From assembly GCF_003473485.1 (NCBI RefSeq), contig NC_053042.1:43611762-43675761 (forward strand): 64,000 bases of DNA, in the 5' to 3' direction. The notes beneath the pieces were generated by a model that did no database searches, was not told the origin of the DNA, and saw only the letters and a program-made list of their open reading frames with translations. Below, piece by piece: positions 21,851 to 34,111 of the stretch; within the stretch, counting starts at the first letter, position 1; each line of letters opens with the position of its first letter. Position numbers and translations under genes: made by a program. This DNA is from Medicago truncatula. Lineage: Eukaryota; Streptophyta; Magnoliopsida; Fabales; Fabaceae.

Positions 21851-24800
21851 CTAATCGTGACTAGTATATGGAAATGGTCGTCCCAAACGTAGCTGGATAC
21901 CAACATGAATTATAGTTGAAGTTGCCTTCAAAATCTCTCTTTCAGCTTTCTCTGCCATTTCCATTGCATGTCTGTCGGTAAATAAACATGCTGCAAATGA
22001 GAGACTGGTCCATTTCAAAAGTAACTCACTAAGGCTATACAAAATATTTTTTTACCGAATTGGGATATCAGGAGGCATGGAGACCTCAATTTGAAGAACA
22101 ATCTTGCTTTGAAACATGTGACGTGTTATGCGCTCAACTGACATCTGAAAACCATCTAAAGACAATTAAAATTTGTAATACAAATAATTGAAAACCAACT
22201 TTAAAATACAAATATACTTCCACTGACAGCAGAATCCTCTTGCTTTCAGCCACCTTCAGTCAGCATTTAAACAGGGCGGAATAAAGGAGTGGACCACCAA
22301 TAGCGGTGGTCCGTTCCTTTAAACAGATAACCTCTCTGATACCAGTAAGCCCCAAAATTTTATGGCTTGAACTAGAATAATTCCAAGATAGTTTGTTCAC
22401 TTCAAACCAATACTTAAAACAAACAAACCCCCCACTTGATGAAAGTTTAAAATTTGTGACTGATTTAATTCAAATTGAGCATGTCATATTCCAGTAGTCC
22501 ACCTATCATGCCCACACACATCAAATTCCAAACTGAAGATTATTTTGACAATCTTTTGGTTCTCACATAAATATGTTACCTGCGGAAAGTTAGCTGAGAT
22601 GGTATCAGAAACCATTCCTTCAATATTACTATCTCCAGCTGGAGCTAGGCTGTTCTGGTCCATATCTCCACTCCAACTATCTTGTTGATCTTCTGTGCTG
22701 GGAGAAACATGTGACATAGCAGGATCTACAAGAGAACTAAGACTTATCAGTAGCGAAAAAGATAAGGGTACGTACAAGATATCAGAGCTCGTGACATTTT
22801 TGGGAAAGTCTCATCATTATATGATCATTAGAAACAAGTAAATGAATATTTGTTGTCATAAAGGATGCAAAATTTTAAAGTAAAAGGAGTGTGACTATAA
22901 AATTAATTGTTCATCTATGCAAATACACTACCTCTAGTCTGTGCTATTCTGTGACAAGATAGACAGAGAGACTGACCTAAATGGAAACAGATTTAAATCT
23001 TCCTTTTGACACTCATAACGGGCTTAGCATTTTCTCTACATAAGCAATGGTTCAAAAGTTATTTAAAAATAACTCACTAGCATAGACAATATAAATTTCA
23101 GAAGACTCGGTTATATACTAGACATAAATTTTCAGGAACATCCATCCTATATTGGGGGTGGGGACTCATAACAAATAACTAAGATTTTGTCTCAATCGCA
23201 TGCAAAATTTATAAAACCATCCAACAGACCTATGTGGATAAACATTTCAGTCACAGTAGGGTGGGACTTGTGAATTTGACGCCGGACATTTTCACCAATG
23301 TCATGTGCAGAACTAACACTAGAAAAGGGATCAACCTGCAAGGAAAAACTAACAAGTAAATGCCAATTCCAACAAAAAAACTGACGAGTAAATCCTGGAG
23401 ACTTAGTCAAATCATGAGTTCATGACGCATTCTGCATGTAGCAAAAAGCATATGAGTTTCAGGAGAACCAACCTCAATATTTACATCAAGATACAGAGTT
23501 GAACCAGCTCTCCTTCCTCTTAAACGATGGCATCCCTGCATATAAATATTTAAAAAAATGAATTGATAATAATATAAACGAAGTTCATATATTCATATGC
23601 AAAAAGGGTGACATTAGAAAAAGAAGCCACATGTGAGGTCCAAGAATGACAAAATAGTGCTTTAAAATTAATATGCAGACAAATACCTCGACACCATCAA
23701 CTTGCATTATTGTTTGTTTAATAGGATCCAAATGTTGTGACGGGATTGCAGCATCCACCAGCTCCAAGATACTGGTAGTTGATACAAAAACAAGCTAATT
23801 ACAAGTCCGGATATTGTCAAAATAGCCGATAGTCACATTCCTCCAATACACATTCTCTATTATCCCATATTCAATATATTGATGTATTTACGCTTTCATT
23901 TACAAGATAAGCATAACCTAATGTATACACTGTATAGGTCCTCCAGCAAATTTCTATATCCAGAACACGTGTGTTCAATATTCTGTTCTATCCTCGTACG
24001 AGTGTCACACCAAGTGGCAAGTTCCTATACGTTTAACTTAGGTTCCAGAATGTGGTTGACATGGAAACTCCCTTTACGAAATATTGTAGCAAGTTGCAAG
24101 CAATAATGATAAACTGAAGAGAAACATGTGACACAAAATTAGGTACCTTTGGTAACCAGCCTCAGCTCCTGCTTTTAAAATCATGATCGAGACAAGAAGT
24201 CCAGCAAGGGGATCTAAAAACTTCACTCCAAGAATAGAACCTCCTAACATGGATAGGAACATCTATGTGTCAAGTGAATGCTAGCAAGACGCAAATCATA
24301 AATGGGTCAATTACCCAGAAACAAGACTTGTGCAGTGCAAACGGTACACACATATTTTGAGGCAAAGATAGCATCTTAAAGCTTGCAGTCATTATTGAAG
24401 AACAAAAAATAGTACACCTTTTAATCCCTAAAAGAAACATTTGTTATCAATTAAGTCCCTATGAAACTAATTTTATTTAAATAGTCCCTTAAACTTCAAA
24501 ACCGTAATAATCAATGTTATCAAAGGCGGATCACGGTCAGCCGAAAATCCAGCATATATGTATTAAACATGGTTTGAAGCCTATGGCGGAAACATGGCAA
24601 CTATAATAAATGTTGCCGCCTATAGTTGGAGGACACAAAATCCTTCATGCCATAACACTATGGAGGAAATTTTGACAACACTGCTTATTACTTTGTCCCT
24701 CCATCCATTTCAGCGTAACGCTTTTAGCCCAGTTGGCGTTCCAGATTCAAATACTAGCCAATAATATTCAAGTATTATGGAAATATTGATAAACTGAAAT

Positions 24801-27800
24801 GGATAGAGAAACTAAAATACAGGGGATTTGAAATTTGACAGATCAAATATATAAAATCAAAAGGACTAAATTGATATTGGATGTATCTTCCAGGGACTAA
24901 AATTGAGTTCTAAATATGGTGAAACATCAGATAACTGTTAACAATGAAGATACTTTGATAATCTTGTAGAAAAGGACAAACTCAAAATGAGTAAATTAAA
25001 TAACTAAAACATTAATGATTTGATTTTAGACAGCAAGCACAGCACTTTATTTATGTTAATTTTTTAAAATATCTGCCAATCTTACACAAAAACTGTAGCA
25101 TCTGTTCAATTCAAGTATTCAACTAAATCAAATGTGTTAACTGTTTGAGTATATGAAAGAGAAAAAAAATAGAGCTTAGAGCCACTGTAATCATGCTTGT
25201 CAGTTAAGGAAGCAGCAAGTCAGCAACAACACGTAATAGTAATTGTGATATTAGTAACAGCTTCAGTATCAGAAAATACAACGGTAGTGTACCGATAGAC
25301 AGATGAACAAAAAACAACGCACAGTTCATCAATCTAGACACGCAATAGAGTTGGTCAGATATCAGTTATACCGTTGGTGTTAAGATGTACAGATAACCAT
25401 CTTCTCTTTAAAAAAAAAAACCATGAAAAAATTAATAGCTCATGTGATTTGAATTGATCGTTATTCATAACCTAGAAACACCCCTATTAATGCCCTGTCA
25501 GCAAGTAAACCTGATAGGTGAAACAACTTGTACTAGAAGCCAGTATCATAGCAATAGCATAGTATACTGAATAGACTGGCCTAGAGACCTTTCAAATATT
25601 CAAATTCCTTACCAACTCCAACAAGAGCAACAACTGATGAAATTGCATCTGCACGATGATGCCATGCATTTGCTTTCATCAACCCACTGCCTTGCCTTTC
25701 ACCAGCTTGTTTTGTTATCCAGTAAAGTCTGCATGTTTAAAAAGAAAATATAAATATTGATGTCCTGGAAAAGAAACAATAATAAAACATAAAATCTAGT
25801 ATTCAGCATAGAGGTCAAAAAGTCAGGATCAAGGAATGGAGCTCAAATTACTAGCCTTAGTTGTAAGAAGTCCAATCAAAAAAGAGATTCAATTTAGACG
25901 CCATTTAATGAGCGAATGTCAAGGAGCCAAGGCCACGGCGACACATTCCCTAGAAAGTTAAGTGTGTGGGCTAACATAACTACAAACACAGCTTAGTAAA
26001 AAAAATCGGGGATTTATTTAATTAAACTTTATTGTCTATATTCTTAAGATTTCTAATTTGGTGATTGTCTTTTTAATTAAACTTTATTATCTATAGTCGA
26101 CTTCTATTCATTTGTATCTTATGCTCAAGTTGGAAAAAATCAAATACGCTAGTTAGAGTTCAGTAAAATTCAGCATGCATAGAATAGTTGCATAAGTGGA
26201 TAGATTAAACGTCAGAGAATACTAGGACAACTTCACCCTGTCTTATTACAATACTAAGTAATGGCATTACCCTTCTTTAACACCTATTGACACAAGAGTC
26301 ATATTCAAGGCAAGTATGGGATGATCCATGTCAATTGCATGGTGGTGTCCACCTTGTCCGTGGCTATGTGCATGTGCCATTGCTTGGTTAACCATTTCGG
26401 GGCCAGCTGAGGACAATCCCTGCACATGTATATCGGCAACTTCCAAGTATAAGAAAGAAGGAAAATGATCTTATTTCATACCTTGCCTAACAAAATGCTC
26501 GATTGAATTTTTTCAATTTCATTGTTCATGGCAACGGGTGAAGTGACAAAGATATTGAAGTTTGAATTTACATACCATCAAAATATCTACAGCATGCCAT
26601 GCAATGCCACCCCCGGTAGCCAAAAGCATACAAGAGATTCCAAGAGCTCCTAAAGTCTCAAATTTACCATGTCCTGAGATACAATGAAAGAGAAATATAA
26701 TCATAAAAGACAGAAACCTTTTAAAGTCATGCAGACCGTATAAAACTTGACAAATATCATGAACGGTAAGAATTATACTAAAGCGTAAAAGGGCAGCCCG
26801 GTGCACTAAAGCTCTTGCATACGCAGTAGGGCTGGCAATGAATCGAACCAACTCGAAAATAGTTCGAGACTCGGTTCGGCAGTTAATTCGTTGAACATGG
26901 TTCATGAACCAAATGAGTCGAACTTGAGTTGAAAATTAAGTTCGTTAAATAAATGAGCCGAACTTGAGCTATGTATAGCTCGATTCGTTTGGTTCATGAG
27001 TCAACTCGATAAATATATACACCCATTACTATATCAATTACATTAAATTTAAATGAAATATTATTCCTACTCCTTTTTTATTAAAGTTTTTTGTTACAAC
27101 TACTTTATTAACAATTATAAAATACAAAAATTAAATCCAAAAGCCGATGGTAATTGATACATTTGAAAAAGTTGACAGGAGTATAACAAAAATACACGCC
27201 CAGACACTCTACAGAGTCACATTTTCATTCAGCTATGTTTTAAGCTTGCAAACAAGAAATTTTATGAGTCCCACATCGGAAACTTTGTGATTGATAAAGA
27301 AAAAGATATCTATAAGTAGAGCAGCGTGTGAAGTATTCGTAAATATACCATGTACAATGGGAATTGAAGTTCAGTCTTATTAATTAGTCTTATTAATTAA
27401 TTAATCATTAGTTATTGTGCTGTTACCAATTTAAGTTGTTTTAGACGTACCAATGAGGTTTATGACCTATTTTTATTCTCATAAACCTTAGTTAATTTTT
27501 TTGGTTGATATTTGAATTTGAAGTTTAAGTAATACATGTGTTCTTATTTTTTTTTTCTCTTGGTTCATTTGATTCGAGCTATCGAGTCGAACCGAGTTGC
27601 TTGTGAACTTGAATCGAGTTCGAGCTGGAAAAAAAGTTCATGACGAACTCGAGTCGAGTTTCGAGCTGAGTTGATTTTAATCGAGTCGAGCCGGGCTGAA
27701 CTAAGTTCGACTTGGCTCGACTCATCTTTGAGCTCTATATATTCTCAACTTTTTGTATTGATCTTCTGATGTTTACACAGAGTGCAAAAGTCTATTTATA

Positions 27801-28748
27801 GACTGCTTTAGACTCCTAAGAGTGACTTGGTGGATGGCTAACCTCACTGACACGTGTCAGTGAGTTAGTTTCAGTTACAGGGGTGCTTATATAGTGTGGG
27901 AGGGACTACACTGCGAGCTTGTTTGGGAGAGCTTATAGAAACAACTTATGAGTAGCTACTCATAAGTTGTTACTGCTTATTTCCATAAAATCTCTAGGAT
28001 AGCATTATGAAAACAACTTATAGCCTAAACAATTTGACTTTATTTTGTCTTTTGTTGTAGAAATAACTTATACATTTGTGCTTATCAGCACCCAATTAAA
28101 TTGTTAATCCAAACATAAACTTAAACTCCTAGGTTGACATGTAATGATGAATGAATTGTTAGCATCCATAATATAATCTAATAAAACAGTAACTTGGTGC
28201 TTATTATAAGAGATAAAAGAAGTAACGTGTAGATACAAATCAAGGGACCATATGGGTGTTCTTTATCTCTTGGAGCCTTTGCAACTTTAAAAGACAACAA
28301 AGCTATGCCACTAAGAACCTGTAACACAAAACACAACAGTGAAAATTGCTTCCACAAAAAACTACAATCGTGAGTGTTGCACAATTCTGTTACCACATAC
28401 CACATCGGATATGGAATGGGCAGCATCGGCGATAATCGCAGTACTACCGGAAAGGTAACCGGTAAATGCTTTTCCGGTGGCTAAAGCAATATCGGCGGCG
28501 AGACCGAGCTTGAAAATATTCTCTCCTTCTTTAAGATGCTTTGGAGGATGATGATGATCATGATCGTGAGAATGACCGAAATGCCATCGGTGAGAAATTT
28601 TGAATGCTGGGTTTTGGGGGGAAATGAAAGAAGCTTCTGATTGAAAGAATCCCGGTGACTCCGGCGGTGGAAGGAGGTGTTTTGAAAAGGAAAGGCGTGT
28701 GATGCATGTTCTGTAAATGGGATTCAGATTGTTGAATCTAAATCCCAT
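21851..28748 (-). CDS. MTP6: MTP6-like cation diffusion facilitator (metal tolerance protein), 12 exons
   Basis: Exons: 28401-28748, 28249-28318, 26576-26673, 26271-26419, 25613-25728, 24147-24243, 23687-23771, 23473-23535, 23230-23335, 22580-22725, 22056-22144, 21851-21971. All phases fit and give 495 residues. The N-terminus is basic and Ser-rich, like a mitochondrial presequence, followed by a His/Asp cluster (residues 57-67). Metal-site motifs are H111-x3-D115 (HSISD, TM2) and H245-x3-D249 (HHRAD, TM5), with a second His-rich loop at 188-199, and a cytoplasmic-type C-terminal domain (exons 7-12). CDF proteins exchange divalent metal for protons; the HxxxD pair fits the Fe/Zn group to which plant MTP6 belongs, reported for mitochondrial Fe/Mn in some species. 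Metal and organelle are inferred. Introns 2 and 5 carry transposon insertions. The donor after exon 2 is GTCCC, a weak match. Confidence 0.93.
22283..22320. repeat. Short hairpin in MTP6 intron 10
   Basis: GGACCACC and GGTGGTCC form a perfect 8-bp stem around AATAGC, extended by AAAGGA and TCCTTT outside a two-base mismatch. Probably a very small MITE remnant. Confidence 0.5.
24418..24905. repeat. Nested MITEs in MTP6 intron 5
   Basis: Outer element: left CTTTTAATCCCTAAAAGAAA and right CCAGGGACTAAAATTG are inverted and alignable for about 45 bp. An inner one at about 24513-24685 has ends AATGTTATCAAA and TTTTGACAACACT. Neither encodes protein; both lie within a spliced intron. Confidence 0.6.
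26827..27737. repeat. hAT-like element in MTP6 intron 2
   Basis: Inverted ends TAGGGCTGGCAATGAATCGA and, mirrored, TCGACTCATCTTTGAGCTCTA. Multiple subterminal TCGAAC/GAACTCGAG motifs appear in both halves. An LTR-like TCCCACATCGG segment sits inside near 27269. No coding capacity; the 8-bp flanks no longer match. Confidence 0.55.
27843..27864. repeat. 22-bp perfect palindrome with central CACGTG
   Basis: CTCACTGACAC followed by its exact reverse complement, centred on a CACGTG G-box core. It lies in MTP6 intron 2 in LTR-like sequence with a TATATAG motif downstream. Possibly a remnant promoter of a retroelement. Confidence 0.5.
27914..28121. repeat. MITE in MTP6 intron 2
   Basis: Left GAGCTTGTTTGGGAGAGC and right TTAATCCAAACATAAAC are imperfect inverted ends, with an internal AACTTATGAG/CTCATAAGTT hairpin and repeated ACTTAT motifs. 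Resembles Tourist/hAT MITEs. Confidence 0.45.
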
Positions 28749-30040
28749 CGTTTTTCTTCTTCTTCGTCTTCTTCAAATTGTTGTCTAGGGTTTCGTGGGT
28801 TTTGATTTGTTGAAACTGAAACTACGCTGAATCGTATCAGATTCGATACTTTGCTACCTGAACGCGATGTTGTTCGTCATGCTCGTGTAAAGGGAACTGT
28901 GTGGAGCACGATATGTGTCATGCCTTCACAAAATAAAAATAAAAAAACACTTTACACGTGCATTTGCACAAACAAAAAAATATTACACGTGCAAATTGTA
29001 TATTGAACAAGTAAGATAATGTATGTTTTTGATCAGTGTAATTTCGAGTTTGAATGAGTTAAGTTTTATTTGAATTGGATTTGGATTTTAAGGTTGAAAT
29101 TTGCTAAGAAAAATGATAGGTTTAATTTCTTGTCAAACTAAATAACTGAATTGAAATGACGATTAAATGTATAAACCTTAGAAGTGAAAAGACTTAAATT
29201 TAAATGATCCGAAAAAGGGTAAATGATTTGAAAGTTAAATCGTTTAATAGAAATAACTTAAAAATAAATTTTCCGAGGAAGTAAATGAACGGAAAGACAA
29301 TACTCTAAATTGAAAAATCATTGAAAAATAGAGTACATTGAATTAAAATTACAAGAATTTTAAAGAAATTCAAAAGACGATGGAAGATATGCATAAAGTT
29401 CTAAAAAACTTTTGAGTTTGATTTTTATTAGGGTTGGATTCAAAATTTAAGTAGTTGGCATTTGTTCTTTGTGATAACTCTTATTTATAGAGAAAGGAAC
29501 TGAGTAGTTGCCATTTTAGTGACATACCATAGTCATGTTAGTTACCTTGTTGAGCTATTATCAATTGATCGTGTATTGTGAGTCCATAAGCTTCACCTTT
29601 TCTCTTCGTAGACTAGTATTATATTGAGTTGAGATTTTGATACTCTAAATGGTCATAACTTGTCAACCTTATTCTTTGTTGATCCATCATTCGTTCTCAA
29701 ACCCTTTTGTGTCTCTTCATGATATGTTGACCTACAATCCTCCTCGACAAAAAAAAAACGCCAATAATTGATGCCCCAAGTTCGGTAATTTGACAAATGA
29801 CAAAAACTTATGTTAGTTGACAGCTCAACATGTTTAAAGGTTACATGTCTAGTGTGAACTAATGTGTTCTTTCTTACATTTTTTTTAGAGAGTGTTCTTT
29901 CTTGCATATATCACACATCATGAGTCTAATCATGAGTTGTGTCTATCAAATTTTGCGTTCGAGAAGGGTGATGAGTACTTACACGCTTTGAAAATCTCAT
30001 GACTAGTCGTTTCGTCACTACACCCTTTCAAGTGGTGCGT
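28749..30040. other. Upstream region of MTP6 and spacer, no gene seen
   Basis: The first 150 bp hold the MTP6 leader, with CTTCTTCTTC tracts on the + strand. The rest is A+T-rich DNA with no protein-like frame on either strand. Confidence 0.5.
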
Positions 30041-31380
30041 TATTGATGTAGTATTTTTGCATCAAACAATGGTAAGTATTTATATCGTCTTCTTAGGGAC
30101 TAGTGCGATATCACAAACCGTTTGACACCAAATATCATTTTAAGTTAAAGATAATTTGTTGTTCGTTTTAGAAACTAAGTTGCAAGAGTAAAAATTGAGA
30201 GTAATAAGGCGTAAAAACGTTGGAATTAGAGTTCCTTGATTAAGCGTCAAACATAACCTAATAATCACATATATGGATTCCAGCGTTTTACCGATATTAT
30301 CACGTATCGCTCAACAAGATTATTCGTGTCCAAATAATCGTGTGAGATCAATTGTATTGTTCAATAGTTGATTTCCCAAACTATCAAACAATCCAATTGT
30401 CGATCATATCGTTTAATAGACGATTTCTCAATCCATTCAACGATCCGAAAGCTTTATGTACTGATACCTTGTGTGATTATCAAAACATCGATCCTATGTC
30501 TAGAATTATTGTTTTGATAGATAAATTATTCTAAACCTAGATTCAAAAGTACTTTTCAATAAAAATTAAATCAAAGATGAAAATGAATTGCAAGAATAAC
30601 TTTAATATCATGTAAATTGGTAGAATCATATATTACAAGATTAAAAGATTACATTCTAAGCTCAATCAAGTACCTCTAATCCCAACTAAGGAGATTTAGT
30701 TCATCATTGTCATGAGAACTTTACAAAAGTGGAAGGAAAGTTGAGAATCCATGCAAGGAACTCGATTTCTCCAAGAATCTCGATGAATCCACACTCGATC
30801 ACTATTGCCCACTGTAAACAATGTATTTTCGCCCTATTCTCTCTCTAAAATGTTATATGATAATGTCTCAATCGAGGGAAATGAGCTTTTATACAATTGC
30901 TGAAAAAATATAATTTCGCCTGGCGGATTTTGTCTTGCCATGGCGACTTGAGCTTGCTTTGCCAGTGGGTTTCTGCCACGTCACAAGGATCATATGAAAC
31001 CGCCTTATTTCGCCTGGCAGAAATATTTCTCACCATGGCGAATTGCTCTTGTCCTGTTTTTCCAACTCCCTGGAACTGCTCGCCATTGCTTCGCCAAGCG
31101 AGATAGTTCGCCATAGCCATCTCTGTGGCGAAGGAACCTGGAACTCTATGGAGTTGCTCGCCATGGCGAGATGGTCTTTGCTCATTTTTGGCTCTTGCTT
31201 GATGATGTTTTGGCACTCCATTCCTACACAAATGGGTAGAGTAAGATGACTAAAGCGTAATAGGTCAAAAATCACTTTTCTCTCGCTTTTCCCTAGATAA
31301 CTTGTAAAACAAGTAACAAACGTGTCATAAATAAACATTTAAAATACCACTTCCTGACACTTATCAGTTATAAAAGGTGA
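30041..31380. repeat. Probable non-autonomous transposon with CGCC/GGCG palindromes
   Basis: Carries a GTAAGTATTTATATCGTCTTC-like junction motif near 30072 and ends near TTCCTGACACTTATCAG. The segment 30910-31175 is locally G+C-rich and built from variants of TTCGCC(T/A)TGGCGA, including CCATGGCGA at 30939, 31034 and 31163. Frames there are short and composition-driven. The class is not clear; borders are approximate. Confidence 0.45.
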
Positions 31381-32492
31381 GTTGATGACCCTGATTTTTC
31401 TACGCCTTTTATTTATATAATTTGTGCCCAAACCCCTGAAATCTGCCACATTCATTAATGTCTTCTTACAAAACTTTCAAATATTCTTCTTCGCCAAACA
31501 CACCGGCATACACTAACAATATGCCTTATGGTGCCAGTTTAAAAATTGGGTCTTGTTAACGACTGCCTCCGGAAAACTTTTTAAACATTTTAAATTAAGT
31601 CATTATTCAACAAAACAAATGTTAAAATTTTCAATTTTCAATGCACTTTATTACATAAACTTTCGTAAAAAGCTGCCATTGAAAGTCTTTAACTAGTGCC
31701 CCAGAAGCACTAGTTAACATTTCTTTCTTTCTTTTTTTTTTTAATATCAGCTTATGTTATATGGCTCAACATCTAACCCAAATTGATACCGCCAAAAACT
31801 TTTAATATCTTGATCCACTCTTCTACTACATCCGTTCACTATGATTATAATCCATGCAATTGGCTCGCTCACCGGCACATAACCTCGCAGAGACTTATGA
31901 TCTCATTTCTAAAACCCCCATTATCACAGAACACCTTGTTAAATCCTCTCAGACTAGAAAAATCCATCTCATTCACACAAACACTCAGTATAGCCTTAAG
32001 AACAACATACCAATATCTTAAACATTTTACAGTGGAACAATTACCTTTCTAATATGTTCGTAATTGACAAGTATTATTACATTGTGCTATAGGTATAACA
32101 AAAATGTTATGCTAACACAAAATATATACATTTTGTATTGCCCTATTTTAAAAAAAAGAAGGTGTTGTGATATATACATAACTTTTCTCTCATATTCTAC
32201 ATTTCCTCTTTCTCGTATTCAATTAAGACAATAATTTTCTCTCTTCTTTATCGTTTCTTCACATAGGCAAAATAAAATCCCTCCACAAATCAAAAGTCAT
32301 GACAATAATAATATTTCAAGAAAGATAAGATCCGACTCGTAACACAACAAGAAAATAAGCTTTCACTTTCCTTCCAACGCCTAACAAGACAACAAAAATT
32401 AAATCCTCAACATTATGACGTGCGATAAAATATCCTTTTAAGGTGGGTTGTTTTTTTAACTTATTCTTCCCTCATTTCTCCATATATTACGC
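31381..32492. other. Spacer, no gene seen
   Basis: A+T-rich, only short frames without recognisable features. Confidence 0.45.
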
Positions 32493-32600
32493 GTTAAGAG
32501 TCCCACATTGGATATGTGATGGTCTGACAATGTGTTTATAAGTGGGGACAATCCTCACCCCCAAACCGGTTTTGTGGGGCTGTGTTAGGCCCAACCACGA
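32493..32600 (+). repeat. LTR/TRIM-like repeat fragment
   Basis: GTTAAGAGTCCCACATTGG, then CTGACAATGTGTTTATAAGT, AATCCTCACC, CCGGTTTTGTGGGG and TTAGGCCCAA: a widespread legume repeat resembling the LTR of a small (TRIM-type) retrotransposon. A shorter relative (TCCCACATCGG) is in MTP6 intron 2. Confidence 0.55.
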
Positions 32601-33012
32601 CTCAAATATTGTTTATTCATACATAGGTTCGGGGTCGAATAAAGATGAAGACCTATGAAAAACCGTTTATTATCCTCAGACTATTCGTTACGATGGTGAC
32701 ATATCATAAATCCATGTGTTATGCCGATGGTTGAAAATAACAAGCTATATCTTTGTGTTCGTTTAAACTGTGACTGCCTAAATTGTCAGTAGAGATTTGG
32801 GGTAATTTTTATGTATTGTCGTGTAATATGTTATCAGAAACTCATAATGTTGAACCTTTATTGAATTTCAATCACCCGTATACTGCTAATGTAATGTCGA
32901 AGTGGTGTAATGTTATTGAATTATGAACGATTATGTAATAGTGTTGGTTATGTTGGACCATCGTTGGTGAGTTGATTGTACTACTCTTAGAAATGTGGTT
33001 ATGAGTTACATG

Positions 33013-33199
33013 TAGGGGCGGGAAAAAAGAACCAAAAACAAAACCGAACCATTGAAGCGATTTGCGAATCGAACCAATAAATTAATAACAATTATTGAAC
33101 CATAAACGAACCATTTTGAGCCGAACCAAACAATATTCGAGTCGTGAAACAATTTGGTTCAATTTTTTTTCCAAAACCAAATCAAGCTCACTCCTCCTA
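33013..33199. repeat. hAT-like MITE with 8-bp TSD
   Basis: Ends TAGGGGCGGG and CTCCTCCTA (inverted), flanked by GTTACATG (33005-33012) and GTTACAAG (33200-33207), matching at 7 of 8 bases. Inside are GAACC/GGTTC-rich subterminal motifs. Confidence 0.55.
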
Positions 33200-34111
33200 G
33201 TTACAAGTGCTGAGACATACCGATTTGTGTCCTAATTGACATAATAAACGTTGTATGTCTGCATATTAATACGCAACAACAGTTAACTATAGTTAAAAGT
33301 ATTTATGTCATTTTAGTGTGGAAATGACATTAGTTAAGTGTAGTTGAGAATATTTATGTCATTTCGGGGCGTGGAAAAACAGTTTTTGAAGTGTAAAGAA
33401 CAATTTCCTAACTTTGGCATTTTAATTTGCACCGGTTTGACGTGAACACTTCTAAGAGTGTAGTACCTACTCTATTATAGTAGTAGTCAATTTAGTATAT
33501 CATCATTAACCCCAACCAACCAAACAAAACAAAAGAAGTTGGACGGTGAAGGACAGTCGCGTCTTTTTTCAAAGGATGAGTGTCGGTCACTACTTTACTT
33601 TACATGAAATGAGTTTCAGCCAAAAAAAACATGTAATAATGCTACATTATTTTTATTTTATTAACGAAATAGTTGGTACAGCTATCAATATCACATTAAA
33701 ATTCGAAGTAATCATAAAATATCGTACAACATTTTTAATTTCCGTTATGAACTAAGATGAATGAAATAATAATTCCGCGAAAATACAACATTTCCGCTAT
33801 TTGGCGGGCAAATAAAAAGAAAATAAAATAAAGACGAAAGAATCAGTGACCGTACAGTTTCCAGAGAGAGAGAGAGAGAAAAAGAGTGAAACACTAACAA
33901 CAACAACACACGAACGAGAACACAAGGAACGTGTGAAAACAAAAACCCATTTTCTTTCTGTCTCTCTCGACGAGGAAGTTAGGAAGAAAGACGAGCTAAG
34001 CTCGCCGATCTTCCAGAACATTCTAGATCACTCTCTAATACGCAAACTCTGTTCCATTTTCCTTTCTTGTAAACACTGTACAGGAACATAAAAACCCCAA
34101 ACAAAACAAAA

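Noticed and set aside
30845-31338. Frames of 100-128 codons in the palindrome-rich patch
   Set aside because: Their content follows the CGCCATGGCG repeats, overlaps on both strands, and looks like no protein.
33745-34091. Several overlapping frames at the CCCH gene leader
   Set aside because: They arise from GA/CT-rich low-complexity sequence of the 5' UTR and have no homology-like features.
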